DNA of 64,000 nt, from assembly GCA_963971305.1 (NCBI GenBank), contig OZ020303.1:46488106-46552105 (forward strand), read 5' to 3'. Origin of the DNA: Arcuatula senhousia (taxonomy: Eukaryota > Mollusca > Bivalvia > Mytilida > Mytilidae). The notes beneath the pieces were generated by a model. The model was not told the origin of the DNA. It saw only the letters and a program-made list of their open reading frames with translations, and did not search any database. Position 1 is the stretch's first letter; every line of letters starts with the position of its first letter. Both the position numbers and the translations under genes were made by a program. Shown here in pieces: positions 1-15,700 of this stretch.

Positions 1-640
1 AGATGACGACGACAGACGACGAAGGACGCCAAGTCATGGCAATAGCTCACATGGATCTTCGGTCCAGGTGAGCTAAAAATAAAATAATAATAATAAAGAA
101 ATGGAGCAGTCACACCAACAGCTAATCCCCTCGCCCATTTCATGAAAATGTAAGTCAAAGTGACCTAAATCTGGAACATATGTTAATTACTATCCATGAT
201 ATACCCACTAACAAGATATCATTTCTCTACCACTTGCAGAGACCTTAACCAAACTTTAACCAGCTTCATTCATGCAGAAAATGTAGGTCAAGGTGACCTA
301 ATTTGGATTTGGATGCTGATAACTATTTAAGATGTACCCACTGACCCAATATCATCTCTTGTAGCTGCTGAGATATTGACCTTAACTAAAACTTTTACCT
401 CAGTCATTCATGCAGAAAATGTAGGTCAAGGTGACCTAATTTTGGTATGGATGGTGGTTACTATCCAAGATGTATCCACTGACCTATTATCATTCCTCTA
501 CCTCTTGCAGTTTCTGAGATAAAGACCTAAATCAATACTTTAACTGAAGTCATTCATGCATAAAATGTAGGTCAAGATGACCTATTTTTGGTATTGAAGC
601 TAGTTAATATTCAAGATGTACTCTCAGATATCATTCAGGG
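1..640. repeat. Tandem repeat, about 131-146 bp period, plus end of a dispersed element
   Basis: Bases 1-80 are the 3' end of an element seen complete at 14906-18510 (GACGACG tract, TTCG-loop hairpin, GAGCTAAAAA). From about 130 the block CATGCAGAAAATGTAGGTC recurs near 141, 271, 409 and 555. Confidence 0.75.
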
Positions 641-820
641 GAGATAATTGGACTTTAGACTTTTACAGTATTTAATGGGAGACCTCATAAGCGCAACTCC
701 TCCTAAACTGCTTGAAAGATTTTACTTGTTCCTATCTTTTTCTCTTACAGAGGAAACATTTTTTATGCAAAAGAATATCCATTTTTTAGAATTTACTAAA
801 TTACTAATAAAAATACTTAC

Positions 821-896
821 ATTCATTGATTTATAAAAGTTATCATATCCATGATTTCCACCATTACAATACCTCTTGTCAAAATCTTTTAGAGAT
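821..896 (-). CDS. ENPP: ENPP exon 46 (domain 3), last metal ligand
   Basis: 76 bp, [20 protein letters not shown] to KSMN, His1865. Four codons longer at its 5' end than the matching exons in domains 1 and 2; the earlier AG at 898-897 is the one that keeps frame. Confidence 0.88.
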
Positions 897-3800
897 CTAT
901 AATATAAGACAAAATTGTTTATGTGTAACTAAATTGTAGGTGTTCCCATATATCCCCTTTCTAAAAAAATGTATTGAAAATAAAGGACAAATCTATAAAA
1001 TAATGATTTACATCTACAAAATCAAACCATAAAGGTTTGTTTCAGAAGCAGACCCAGAAACTTTTTAAAAGGGGGTTAAACTAAGGACAAAAAGGTAGTT
1101 TCAAGTTGAATCTATGGCAATCTTAAAATATACATAAAATTACAAACAAATTCTAAAGAAAATTGTCAAAGTAAAAATGACCAGATTTTGGTAAACAGGA
1201 AGTAGGTGAGCGACAGACCTGAAATCTAATTCCATGTTATGGGGCCCACCCTGATAGTATAATCATGTATACTAAATATCAAGTGGCTGTGATAAGTAGT
1301 TGCTAGTCCTTCGGAAGGGACGAAAAAAGGTTGTCCCGTGTATGGGAGAGCAATACCCCATGCACGTTAAAAACCCCTTTGTAGAGTTCGATAAGAGTAG
1401 GCTCAATGGGGGCCGCTACAAAGGCCACACTCGCAATCTGCTAGCTGGAGAGGGATTAATATAAGCATTAAGCTTGTTTCCCAATCCAGGGTAAATAAAT
1501 ATGTTTAAACTAAGTAGTTGCTAAGGAAACTGTTACAAAAATTTCTTTTCTGACCTAGCAAAGTTAATTGACCGTGACTACAGGAGCATACAGATGAAAT
1601 GCTTCTAAAAAAGATCTGAACTGATGCTAATGCAACTGCATACCAAATATCAATGGTGTACCATAACCAGTTCACATAAAATAGTCGGTAGACTGTGACT
1701 GCAGGAGCATACAGATAAAATTTCCTTGGATTTGATCTGTACTGATGCTAATGCAACTGCATGCCAAATATCAATGGTGTACCGTAACTAGTTCACATAA
1801 AACAGACTTAAGCAAAAACTAAAACAATTGTGGCCGCCACCGCCCCCATCGTCGGAATCAGCATACCTAAGTCTCTCCTTTAATGACATTCATCGCAGGC
1901 GAGACAAAAAGCAGGGCTTAACCACTTAATCCAACTTTTCTATGCTCAAATTAAAATTAAGTCAATATATGTTCTCACCTAGCAGTAAATAGCCATGTAT
2001 CTTCCATATCAACAATAATATCTGCAATCCGATTGGTGTTGGCATAGTGATGTCTCTTTGGAAACATGGATTTCTCAAACACTTTCATGTGAGAAGACTT
2101 GCAACTCATATTGGCAATAATATCAGAAACAGGTACTGAAAAAAATCAGGTTTAGATTATAAAATAAGCAAACTATTGTTTGGCATTAAAGTTAATCATT
2201 TTAGCAAGTTACAGTTTGTTTTACATTCCTTTATACATTTTAGTCAGTTCTACATTATAAACAACCCACTGTTTCATTATACATGTATACCGGAGACAAC
2301 TGGTTTTATCAAGCTTCAATAATTAAGTCAAATAGTACCATAATCAAAAGTAGGTAGAAAGCTCTAAAATACACACACACACACACATTTCATGCTTCAT
2401 TGTAATTATTCCCTATATAAGTTTGTCAATTTTACTCATTTGTGTCCTCCTCTTTCCCTGAAAATAAAAAAAACTGATATATACCTGGATTTGTAACAGT
2501 ACGTGGGCGATTTCTTCCATAAGCTATTTTATTGTTAATCCTTCCAAAGGCTCCTTCATAGGCATAAACATTATAAAACTGTGTAATATAGTCTCGCAAT
2601 GTAACTATTCTGTCACATGAGTTTTCTGACATTCCTTTAGGAAAAGAAATATGAAAAAAAACAATAAGAAAATACCGGAACATATAGAGTGACAAAGTTG
2701 CCATATAAGGTTTAAAGAGAGAAAACTCCCTAATCTAATACATATTTTTTAGTCTATGCAACGATGGTGTTAAATTCTATAAGTCACCTCATATGATAGA
2801 GTGGCAGATCCTGGGGTTGTTCTGCGGTTCCCCCTTTCCTTTGATAATTTTATTAATTTCCTGTAGTTTTTCAGCAATACTGGTCTGGACCACACAATTT
2901 TTTGCCCATGATAGACTGTATGTGAAACCCCCCTTTTCAAAAATTTCTGGATCTGTCCCTGTTGTAACAAATTTCTTTTATCTTTGTTTCATTATTAAAC
3001 CTTAACTACTTTAATGTTGGTTTGTCTTTAGTTTTTTTAATTTCATGTTTTTGCATTTCTATTTGCTAATGGTTTAAATGTTTTAGCTTGTGTTTTGTTT
3101 AATGTTTACTTTTGTCTGCTTTGTTGGAAATCTTTATGTATTTCTTTGTTTCCATATAATTAATGTGCATAAAAAAGAATTGCATGTACCCTTACCATGA
3201 TCTGCTAAGATAATTATATTGGCACAGTTGTGTAGATCAGCTCTGTATAGTCCTTCCATCAGTCTTCCTACCGCCTCATCAACCTTGTCTAAAGCACGAC
3301 CTATCTGTTAAATATAGGATGGAAAATTATAATAAGTTAGTTCTTAAATGAATTAGATGGAGTTGCACATTGAAGACATAGGTTTTCAGTGATAAATGAT
3401 TGGTCAAGAAAAAGTAGATGTGCCTCAGACATAGGCTAAAGTACTTAAGCCAGGATCTAAGCCTTTAGCTATGAAGGGGGGGGGGGGCATTTGACTGAAC
3501 AAAGTGGTTTACAAAGTGTTATTAAATTCAGCTGAAAAGTTTAAGAGGAGTTGAGTTAACAACTTTGTGACAGAGAGATGAACAGATGGACAGAATATCT
3601 CTCCATAGTCCTCACCAAAGTGGAGGATATAACTCTATATGTTTACAGGAAAAGCAGGGCTTCAAATTAACATTTGATAACAAAAGGTCCAGGACTTTTT
3701 GAAGTTCTATGTGGAAAGTCCACATTATATTGAAAGAAATTCCTCAATAGTAAATATTGTAGACACATGCAGGTCCAGGTCAAAAATTGAAAGTCCTGGA

Positions 3801-6771
3801 CCTTGGACCAGTGCTAATTTGAACCAGTGAGAAGGTAACAGAACTAACCTGTACAATATCATCTGGTCCATACATATGACCAGCATGGTCAGGTTCATCA
3901 AAATAGAGGGTTACAAAATCTGGTCTCTTTCCTGCTGGGAGGGATAGCCATCCCAATAGTTCATCTACCCTGGTGTTAAATGGAATCTTCCTATATAAAA
4001 CAAAAATATGGTCTGTCAATACTTGCACATGATGAAGCTTTAAACAAGGATCTTCTGTGAGCAGGCTAACAAAAGTTCCAATTGCTTCATAATGAACTCG
4101 TCATTGCATAAAAAAAGTCCAATTATCTCCCTTGAATGATATCAAATAGCAATTACATTTCTTTACATACCTCTTCATATAATGTACTTCCTTCCTGTAA
4201 AGTTTCATCAAAATCCATCTTGTAATCACAAGATATGCAGACAAACAGACAGAAAGATGGGATGATTCCTATATATCCCAAAACTGCAAAAAAATGCAAG
4301 TAAAAGAAGAGACAAATTAGATTTTGTTTTTTTTATTGTGCATTGTAATTAGAAGATTGAATAAATGTTTGTTGTTTGCTTTTTGTCAATTCACTAATGA
4401 GCACTTTATAAACAGTGATTTATATCATTTCTATTATTTTTTGCAGAACCCTGGTTGAAATATAAAATGTTCTCACCCATCATATTTTTTCCTTAAATTT
4501 GGTGTCATCCCTGAAAATATAAAAAAAAATGAGATATGGATATAAGAAAAAATATCTTAAATTTGCTTGATTAGCTAAAATAAAGATTTTGTGGTACAAG
4601 TTTAGTCTTAAAGGTTTGAATCCATTATCAATTCATAAGTTTTTGAACTCGCATCTTGAAAAAAAATGTTCAAAATATGTACAAGAAGAAATGGCCCAAT
4701 TTCATTAAACAGGAAGTATGTGTGCAACAGATCTCATTTCAAAGCCCATGTCATTGGGTCCTTGCTGAAGTTGATGTTATATATCAAATATCAAGGGGCT
4801 GTTATAAGAAGTTGCTGAGAAAACTGTTATAAAAAAAATTCCTATACCCAACCCTGCCTGCTACTTGACATTTAATAAGCATATGAAATATCTATACATT
4901 TCTAAAATATTTTATAATACATTGTAAATTACTTATGAATCTTTTTAGTTACCTTGAATGACAACATCTGATCCAGGCCAGAAATATGTAGCTGATGTTT
5001 TATTGTGTTTTCTCACAGTGTTCCATATCTGTAAAATTATTTCTTTTAGTACCATGTGAACATGAAAAGTAGAAAGTGGCACAACAGATTTGTAAAGTTT
5101 CTGCCAAGTTACATTTTTTACACAGTCTCATTATTTTGCAAGAAACCTTCATTTGATGCAAATTAAAAGCTGAAAGGCTTTCTGAACTGATTTAAACAAA
5201 TGACAGTGATGACCAAACAATTATTAATGCCTTTGTCATAACACAACCAAATGTGCAACAGACCCTTAAACAAATCTTCATAGGGGAAAATTAAGTTCAA
5301 TTACCTCCCCTGAATGATTGATATTTTTAAGAGATATAAACATATGCGAATCTTTAAATCGTTGTTAATCTTCTTCTATCTTGTAATTTTTTATCAAATT
5401 ATATCATTATATACTAAAAGAAAGGATGATTCCTATATAAACACTTACAAATCTGCAGGCACATAAAAATTAACTTTTTGCCTGCTATAGATAACCATAT
5501 TTACATACCGGTTCTCCATGCCACCATCTTGGATCAGTAGCATTAGCTTTACTCATACCAAACCATGCACCTATGGTCTCATCATACATATTGTTATCTA
5601 TTATGCCATGTGACTCTGGATATAGACCCTGTAATTTAGAACAAGATTATTGTTAAAGACACAGTGGTCTGCCTTTAATTTGATAATTTCTAAAAGGAAA
5701 AAAATTAATGATTGTGTTTGTTCGTTCATGTATATGCCCATAATGATTCATGATACAAACATAATTGTTTTCCAAAATCTGAATGTATAATTGGTTTTAA
5801 ATAAACACAACAATGGATGAATGGAGGTGCAGATCTATTTATGGACCCAATTTTCTAAATAAACAAGAATAAATTCTAGGTCCCCCCTGCCCTTTGAGTG
5901 GGAAAAATCTAAGTTGGTTCATTTAACAGGAAGTAGATGAGCGACAGATCTTAAAAGGCTCCAAGCATATGGGACCCCTACCTAAAGCTGCATACAAAAT
6001 ATCGAAACCTATGATTAATAGTTGCTGAGAAAACTGTTACGAAAAGTAGTGTGATTGACGGATGGATAGAGGCACGCACAGACTGACACCTGGCATTTTA
6101 ATGTCTCTGCTCACGTTGCGGTGGGGGACAATAAAACTTACTGTTACAATAGAATAATAGCTATGAAATGTCTTGATGAGATACACTGCAGGTACTCTTC
6201 ACTGACTCAATTTCCTGATGTTGTGAGTAAAATTTCTGAGAAAATATAACATACTGTAACAATTTAGTAGTGGTTAGGAAATGTCTCTCGGGATACAAGG
6301 AGCATGTACTCCACATTAACACAATTTCCAGATGTACAGAATAACAGAGGTTTCATTGTTGGACATTACAACCCAGAGAACCCCAGGTAGGAAAAGAGTC
6401 GCTCACTTGGGGCAGAATGAGAACAGCTTGGATATATAATATGTAACCCTAGGTTGTTCCGAATGTATACTTTTTTTTTTTTTTTTTAATCATTGACCCA
6501 TGCAAAACAAAGAGGTCACCCATGTTCTTTTTTATTTTTTAACCTGGGAAAAATAATCTACCCAGGGTGCCCTAGGATGGAATGTCAAACACGCCTAAAA
6601 CTTACTGTGACAATGGAGTAATGGTTAGGAAATGTCTTGGTGGGATATACTGATCTCATGTATGGAGCATGTACTCCACACTGACTCAACTTCCTGACGT
6701 AGGGAGTAAAGTTTCTGAGTAAATAGTCTGCTCTGAATCCATCAAGTGATATCAGAATCAAGGGCTGGTAA
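821..6771 (-). CDS. ENPP: ENPP domain 3: phosphodiesterase domain, truncated by window edge (9 exons seen)
   Basis: Residues 1532-1875. Catalytic set: Asp1542, Thr1578 (TKTFPNHY), Asp1698 and His1702 (DEPDHAGH), Asp1746-His1747 (ADHGM), His1865 (GNHGYDN). The last exon in view ends in phase 0 at a GTAAGT donor, so at least the AHGP exon and probably a nuclease-like domain follow to the left. Gene structure is the domain 2 type (76 + 34 bp exon pair). The [11 protein letters not shown] string is close to vertebrate ENPP1/3. Confidence 0.92.
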
Positions 6772-9700
6772 CTAAAACACAAAAAGAATGTTAATTTTTA
6801 TTTGAACAGTTTTAAGTAAGATAATAATTAAGAAAACCTTAATTTTGATTTGGTATAATAAAACAAGTAATACTGTGAGCCAGCTCATAAAAAGACACCC
6901 CATGCTTCATAATGGACTCTGTATTGCCAAAAAAACCTCAAGTCCAATTATCTCCCCTGAATGATGTTCGAAAGAGATGAAAATTCTTCATGCACATCAA
7001 CATAATATATACTTCCTTCATGTAAAGTTTCATCAAAATCATTTTGGCGGTTCAGGAGGAGTTGCGCTTACGAGGTCTCCAATTCAATAATGTATTTAAA
7101 AAGTCCAATTATCTCCCCTTAATGATGTCTGAGTTTGATAAAAAATTCTTCATGCAAATCTAAATATGATATACTTCCTTCATGTAAAGTTTCATCAAAA
7201 TCTGTTTAGGGGTTTAGGCGGAGTTGGGCTTACGAGGTCTCCCAATGAATAATGTATTTAAAAAGTCTAAGTCCAATTATCTCCCCTGAATGATGTTCTA
7301 GTGCGATGAAAATTCTTCATGCATATCTACATATGATGTACTTCCTTCTTGTAAAGTTTCATCAAAATCCGTAAAGTGGTTAAGGAGGAGAAGCGCTTAT
7401 GAGTTATGAGGACAGACGGACAGACAGACAGGGTGTTTCCTATATACCCCCCCAAACTTTGTTTGCGGGGGGTATAACTAAACAACATAATCTCTAAGAA
7501 GTTTTTAAATGAATGAAACTGTGTTACTTTAAGGTCTGACACTAACATTTGGTCTTTAACTTATTATTCTCACTCTGTTTTCTTTAGCATTACAGATTAT
7601 TCTAGTTTACAAATATAATGTCTATACTTAGTTTGTAGAACATGACTGTGGAATAGAAAGACATGGTTTTCCCAACCAAGATAGGATTACCTCTACCTAA
7701 ATGTAGCTGACAAATACTATGTCTATACTCACTCTGTTGGACATGTCTGTGGAGTTGAAGGACATGGTTTTTCCAACCAAGACTGAATCATTTCCACAGG
7801 CCATAGAGTAACTGGTAAATAAGTCCTTATTCTAGCTGCTAAAGCTTGGTCTATATTCTCTGTCAGAAACTGTAGTCCTGTCAACAGCTCTATATCTCTT
7901 ATCCTCGCTACATTGTCTTTTAGATAGTCTAATGAATTCTAAAAAGAGACAAATACAAAACTCAAACATGTGTACCTTGTTTGTTTCTAGGGCTAGCAAC
8001 ATCAGAGGCCTTTCCCACCATAATTGTGTAATGTGTTGCTCGTTTTGTTGGTACTGATCAGTGTCATGAGAAAATTTAGCAACCTTTGTATCTTTTGTAA
8101 ATCAGACTGACTAAAATTTATTGTGGTATTCAAACCAATAAACTTAACCAATCTGCTCTTAATCTTCTCCTATTCAAATTCATATTTCTAAAACAAATTT
8201 CTAGTGCTGCTAATGAGGTATAAAATTCCAAAATGGCCATACAGATCATAAAAATTAATTACAGTTGGGGTCTGCATTTGTGTTATGGTACTCCTTATAC
8301 TTTTATAAAATATGCTAACAGTTCATCTTATTTCAGAAGACACTGACCAGAATGTTAGCTGATGCTCTCTTATGTGATGTATTTACCTCATTCAAATTTT
8401 ATTGAAGTCTATTAGAAGATAAATACTTACCAAACAGTTAGGTGCTTTCTGTATGTTTGGTAAGATAAAGGACTGTACATCTATCTCTCCATTGCATGGT
8501 AAAGTTTGGCTAGGATTCTTACATCTCATCAAAATCATGTAGAAGTGAGTTGGTTTGATAAAAGTAGCATTACTGAAAATGGAAAGATGTAAAATTTGAT
8601 TTAAAAAATACACAAAAATCCCTGGGTTCAGTTTGGAAAAAAAAACCAGCCAAGTTACCTCCCCTTAATGTTATCTAAACCAATGCATATTTACATATAA
8701 AGTACTGCCTTTGTATTAGCTTCATCAAAATATATCAAGCAATTTAAGCGACGTTTTAGCTCATGAGGTTTGTGGACAGACACACCCATGGTGATTCTTA
8801 TACCACCCCCCAAACTTTTTGGCAGGGGAAATAACGATTCAAAATTCTTCAATTTTTGTATATTTTATCATTGACTGAAAAAGTTTATATTCTATGAATT
8901 TGGCAAGCTTTCTTAATCTTAGAAATTAACCACTCCACAAATATACTACCTAAAAACTTTAATGTCATATAAGGTACGATATTTTAGTTTAATAAATTTC
9001 TACTCCAACTTTTATTGTACCTGTCTATGTCACTGCCATCATCAGCTAAACCATCTCCATTTACATCAATAATAGGACCAACAGTGACACTAACTGGTCC
9101 AAATTTCTTACTATATTCTCTGGCTAATGTCCATACATATGACCAAATACCTGAAATTGACATAGAAACTAGCATTATTTAAGGCAGAATTTTAAAATAA
9201 ATTTCCATACTTGAAAATGTGTTACATAAAAGACACTGTGTGGAACTATAATCTTTTTATATCAGTTTGGCATGAGGGATGATATTTTCCTTATCAAATC
9301 AATTACATTTCTAATTCAAAGTGTGTTGAATACTTATATTTTGTGTTTGAAATTAAGCATTATTCAGTGATAAGTTTGCAATGCAATGTTGGAATTGATA
9401 GATTTTTAAACCCTCCAAAACAAAAGTGGAAATATCATTACTTTCTTTTCTCTTAAATAACCACAGACTTACCATTGTAAAATCCATCATACACTTTAAA
9501 CAAGTGACTCATAAGTTGTACCCCTGCAATAGGACTGTCTGAAATGCAGAACAGATAATTGATTAGTATAAGGTGCATTTCACTTTATCATACTGTGGTT
9601 TCATTATTATTTGTGGGTATCCAATTTTTGTGTCATTGACCCTTAAAATTTGATACCCCACAAAAAGGAAACTTAACATTCATATGCATGCTGCAGACTA

Positions 9701-12700
9701 CAGAACCATGAATATAAGAATCCAAAACTAATGCTTTTTCATCAAACCACAAAAATTGTTACCTATAAATGAATCCACAGTTAAGCCCTTAAATTTTAAA
9801 GTAAATGTATAACTTATGTATTTTTGACAAAAGTATCAATGACATTAGATTGAATACAAACTGAAGAGAAGTCAGTCAAAATGTAGCAGGAGAATAATTT
9901 TGTGACACTTGAGAAGGCTTAAGGCCGAAACATCTAAATAATGGTTTATTTCTACAATTGGATTTGATTATTATACCCTGTGGAATTTTAAGAAACAAAT
10001 ATTTTGTATTTTTGTAGAGTATCTTTTTTTGTTAAAAGAGATATATTAGCGTTGCAAAAGATGTAATGACCTAACAGGATTACTTTAAACATACTTTTTT
10101 CATGATTTAAAATTTCACAAAAGTTCATGGATACTTAATTTTGAGTTTTCTGCTCATTTCTTTCATAAATTTTGCATTTTCTGCTCATTTTTTATACCCC
10201 CCACTTCAAAAGTGGGGGGTATATAGTGATAGGGGTGTCCGTCCGTCCTTCCGTTACACTTCAGGGTACCCATCTCTTATCCGCAACTCCTCCTAAACCC
10301 CTTGGTGGATTTTCATGAAACTTACACACAATCTTCGTGACATAATGTAGATGTGCACCTACTATTTTAAAATTTGATTAGAATAATTTTTGGAGTTTCC
10401 CATAGCAAAACATGGACTTAGCCATTTGCCTACATGGGGGTACCCATCACTTATCCGCAACTCCTCCTAAACCCCTTGATGGATTTTCATGAAACTTACA
10501 CACAATTGTTGTGACATAATGTAGATGTGCACTTACTATTTTAAAAGGACAAGGTATGATAAGGGGTGTTTTTGGCCCCTTTTTCGAACGTGAAATTTTA
10601 TGCTCAAAAATTGATTTATATGATATTAAGTAATGAAAGTTGATAAATTTGAATGTTTTAAACAAATTATAGATCCAATCTGATTTTAGCATTCGATCAA
10701 ACTTGAGGAAAAAGTGACTTTTTCTCATAAATACTCAAAATTTGGTATATTTGTGTATGTTTTTGGCTCAAATAACTATGAGCGGACAAGCGGCCCACAA
10801 AAATATTCTAACTATGGAATTGGCATACAAAAACTAATATTTCCAGAAATTATCTTTGTGGGCCGCAGGTCCGCTAATATTTAAATTTCACAAAAACCAT
10901 TGTCATTTTAACAATTTTAAGCCAATTTTGCTACATTTCATAGTTATATCCTTTTGTGCACATGCGTAATTACGCCAAATGTCAAATTTTCAATAAAATT
11001 GTGCTTGTTCTAAAAAATACAACTTCTGAATCACAAAATCACACAGTTATAATTCAATATTCCGATTTTGGAAAATTTGAGCAATTTAGGGGGCCAAAAT
11101 CGTCTTCTTATCCTATCTTGTCCTTTGATCAGAATGGTTTTTGGGTTTCCCATAGCAAAACATGGACTTAGCCATTCGACTACATGGGGGTACCCATCTA
11201 TTATCCGCAACTCCTCCTAAACCCCTTGATGGATTTTCATGAAACTTACACACAATCTTTGTGACATAACGTAGATGTGCACCTACTATTTTAAAATTTG
11301 ATCAGAATGATTTTTGGGGTTTCCTATACCAAAACATGGACTTAGCCATTGACTACATGGGGGTACCCATCACTTATCCGCAACTCCTCCTAAACCCCTT
11401 GAAGGATTTTCATGAAACTTACGCACAATTGTTGTGACAAAATGTAGATGTGCATCTACAATTTTAAAATTTGATCAAAATGATTTTTGGGGTTTCCAAT
11501 AGCAAAACATGGACTTAGCCATTCGACTACATGGGGGTACCCATCTCTTATCCACAACTCATCCTAAACCCCTTGATGGATTGTCATGAAACTTTTACAC
11601 AATCTTTGTAACATAATATAGATGTGCACCTACTATTTGAAAGTTTGATCAGAATGATTTTGGGGTTTCCCATAGCAATACATGGACTCAGCCATTCGAC
11701 TACATAGGGGTGCCCATCTCTTATCTGCAACTTCTCCTAAACCCCTTGATGGATTTTCATGAAACCTACACACAATCTTTGTGACATAATGTAGATGTGC
11801 ATCTCCTATTCTAAATTTAATCTGATTAATTTTTTTGGAGGGTGGGGGGTATTTATTTGTGAGCTGCGGCTCACAGTTTTTCTAGTTGTTATTTATTTTG
11901 CATTTTCTGCTCATTTCTTTATTCATTTCATACAAATTATTTCATTTAGCAGGTAATTTATTTCTACAGTAACATTTTCAAAACCTCAACAATTATAAAT
12001 CCACTTTCTTGTTTATTTTGTCCAATCAATGAATATAACAATTTTCATGGAAATGCAGTAAAGAGGATACTTAATTTTTTGGATCATTTACCAATTTTAC
12101 AATATTTGAAGGCCACCATTAAGCATTATGTACTAGGTGACTATGATAGAATATCTCCTTAAAAACTTACATGAACCATGTATGAACCTTAAAGTAAGAT
12201 TTGTCTCCCTTGTAGTTAAATAATCACATGTCATATTCTCATTGCCATGGTCACTGACTATACAGAATTTATCATCTGTCTGAAATAAATATGAAGCGAA
12301 AAAAAAAATAACAAAACAATGATTATTGTAATGTGGATTACATTAGCAATGGTTCAATTTCGTTTTCATGGATTGATAACAACTGTGGTAATAAATATCC
12401 CTAAAAACTAACTTTAAAAAAATTGGTTACACCTTCACAAACCACAACAAACTTCATCCTTTATGATACAGATCAAAGCAGCTAAATTTTAACTAATTTA
12501 TATGGAAATTTTATGTCCATTTTCAAGGTTTCAACTTCTTTGTTTTATTCTTCTTATATCTAATACTTCTGTTAAGCTATCCATGTCTTAAAGTATCGGA
12601 AATACAAATATGAATCTAGAGCAAGCTCAATTAAAGGATACCCCTGCTTCATATTGGAGGTGTATTCAGAAAATCTTAAATCAAATTATCTCCCCCTAAA

Positions 12701-15700
12701 TGATTAACAGAGAAATGTGATTTCTTTCAAACCTTCTTTCATTCAAACCTCTATCATATGTCTATATGATGTACTTTGTACATCAAAATTTAACAAAACC
12801 TATCCAACAGTTAATGTGGAGTATGAGATTTTTTTCTTACTGATTGTATTACATAGTAAAAGAATAAAATATTGGCATTGAGGATGTTTTTACAGATGTT
12901 TTTCAATGTGATTTAAGCAAAAATAACACTATCCAAAAATTTCCACATTTAAATCTTAGTACCTTATTGTCAGCTCCTTGCACAGAAACTGTTGTCCACA
13001 ATGGATACCTCAATTGCTTGTCTGTATATCCTGATGCAAAGTTGGTGTACATTTTAATGGTGTCTGTTCCTTTAAGATAAGCTGGAACTCCAAATGCCAA
13101 CTGTGCTGTCTTGTTAGGTGATAAATCAACAGTGTTTAGATCCTGAAAATATTTCACATTTGTGTAAATATGTAATTCAAATGTTTCTCTTATCAAATCA
13201 TGCATACCATAGTGGTATCGTATTGCAAGTTATTTTCGCGGGTGTAAATTTTTGCGGTTTTTGTGTCATAAGGTATGTGAAATTTTTGCAGGTTTTATTT
13301 TTGCGGTTTGTGATAATATTTGTATATGATTTGCATTAAATGTAAATTTCTCAGGATTTATTTTATTTTATTAGAAAATAAGCGAAAATTAAACCACTGC
13401 GAAAATAACCCACTATACGGTATGCTCTTATTTGCAAAACAATCAAGTTATGGGTAACAGATTATTAAATTGTTTAAAGACAAAAATATCTTTTTAACTG
13501 GAGACACAACTAATGGTACATTGTATATCCAGCGCAATGGATTAAAACATCTTTAAGGAAGGGTAATACCAATGCTTAAAACTGTACAAACTAAAAAAAT
13601 ATGATTTATTTGGATACTGAAACTACATTTTTAATCTATTTATAGCAAAATATCAATATTGTCCATTTTAATTTTTTCCTACCAAAGATGAACAGTTGCA
13701 GACTGGGGTGGGATTCTGAATGTTTATGCTGGAATGATTAGCTTTGACTGTTGGTATCTGTAGAGACTTTGACAGAATGTGACGAAGAGCTCCCATAGTG
13801 CCATTGTTAGGGGCTGGTGTTATACCAAGTATATCTACAAAACAAAACAAAAATGATTTTTGATGTCTTGTCTGGTACATGCTTTGAGTTTTAGGTTCAA
13901 TTTATCATAAAATATAAAACACAGTAAAACACAATTTTGCTTATGAATCATCTATTAGATGCATAAAATACTCATGAAAATGGTTTCATAAATAGTTACA
14001 TAGGTTGTTTTTCTGTGTGTGTCTATACTAGTGAAGCAGGCTTTTTTCTGCTCTTCTTTATGATTAAACATTTTCATTAAGTTAAAAGGAATTTACCACA
14101 AGTTATATAAGTAACTAAAACTAAAACTTGTGACCAAACTTTCTGATTCTCATTAAAGTCTAGTTTTAGTTCCCACTTCATCATGGACTCAATCTTAGAA
14201 AAAAACAATTATCTCCCCTAAATAATAACTAAACTAAATGATGTGTTTACTTCATGTATATTTCTTTTAGTTCTATCAAACTTAAACATTTAAAAGGAGT
14301 TGCACTTAGGAGACATGTAAACAAATAAACAGATGGACAGACAGACAGACAAATGGTGACTCCAATGATAGCCACAAAGAACATAGGTAGTATGTTTGAG
14401 AGGTTTCAAGAACATCCTATCCCCCAAAAAGTAGTCACAGATAAACTAAAGTACCTGACATAAGATTATGGAGCTCAATATTTTCAAATGGATCTATCTC
14501 TAACTCTTGTTTAAATCCAGGTCCATGAGCCAAAAATAATGCCTGAAATATATAAGATTATCTATTATGAATTGGGTTTTTTTAAATCAGAAATTGACCA
14601 GAAAGATTCATTTTCCTAACTCAGGGATACAGTACGAATGTTAAAACAAGCAAATACACAATTTTTTTCTTAATTTTTTCTCCTTTGTATTGTCATTGAA
14701 AAAATTTAAATTACACATAACAAAATTTCATAAAAAGCTAACCTATGGTTTCCATAGTCTATTGAAATGAAAAGCAAACTTTGTAGTGTCAAAGACAAAC
14801 AAATGGACAGGCTGAAAAATTATATGTCCTGCAACTTATGAAATACAACCAAGAGTTTTACTTAAAAATTAGTAAAATAGTAAAATAGCAAAATCACTGA
14901 AAGCAACAAGAGGCTCTCAGGAGCCTAAATCGCTCAACGATGATGTCAACCCTATATTTGTGGGCTAAATGAGCTGAACATTTAAGCAAGCAACAGTTTT
15001 TTCTTTATCTACTATAGTTTTTATTCTATAGGCCAAAACCACGAAAAACCGTTATTTTAGGGGCCATAACCCCTATAAGGGGTCTTCTGACAACTTCAAC
15101 CCTTTTGGAGACAGTTGTAGAGCTTTATGCGCTGAACATTTAAGCAAGCAACAGCTTTTCTCTATCTGCTCTAGTTTTCATTTTAAAGACCAAAAACATG
15201 AAAAGGTTATTTTAGGGGCTGTAACCCCTATTAAGGGTCATCTGACAATTTCAATCCTTTTGAGACTTTTGTAGAGCTAAATAAACTGAATGTTTAAGCA
15301 AGCAACAGCTTTTCTCTTTCTGCTATAGTTTTCATTCTATAGGCCAAAAACATGAAAAAGGTTATTTTAGGGGCCGTAGCCCCTATTAAGGGTCATCAGA
15401 CGACTTCGAACCTATGAAGACTTTTGTAGAGCTAAATGAGCTGAATATTTAAGCAAGCAACAGCTTTTCTCTATCTGCTATAGTTTTCTTTCTATAGGCC
15501 AAAAACATGAAAAAACATCATTTTAGGGGCCGTAACCCCTATAAGGGGTCATCTGACAACTTCAACCCTAGGAGACTTTTGTACAGCTAAATTAGCTGAA
15601 CATTTAAGCAAGCAACAGCTTCTCTCTATCTGCAATAGTTTTCATTCCATAGGCCAAAAACATGAAAAAACATTATTTCAGGGGGCGTAACCCCTATAAG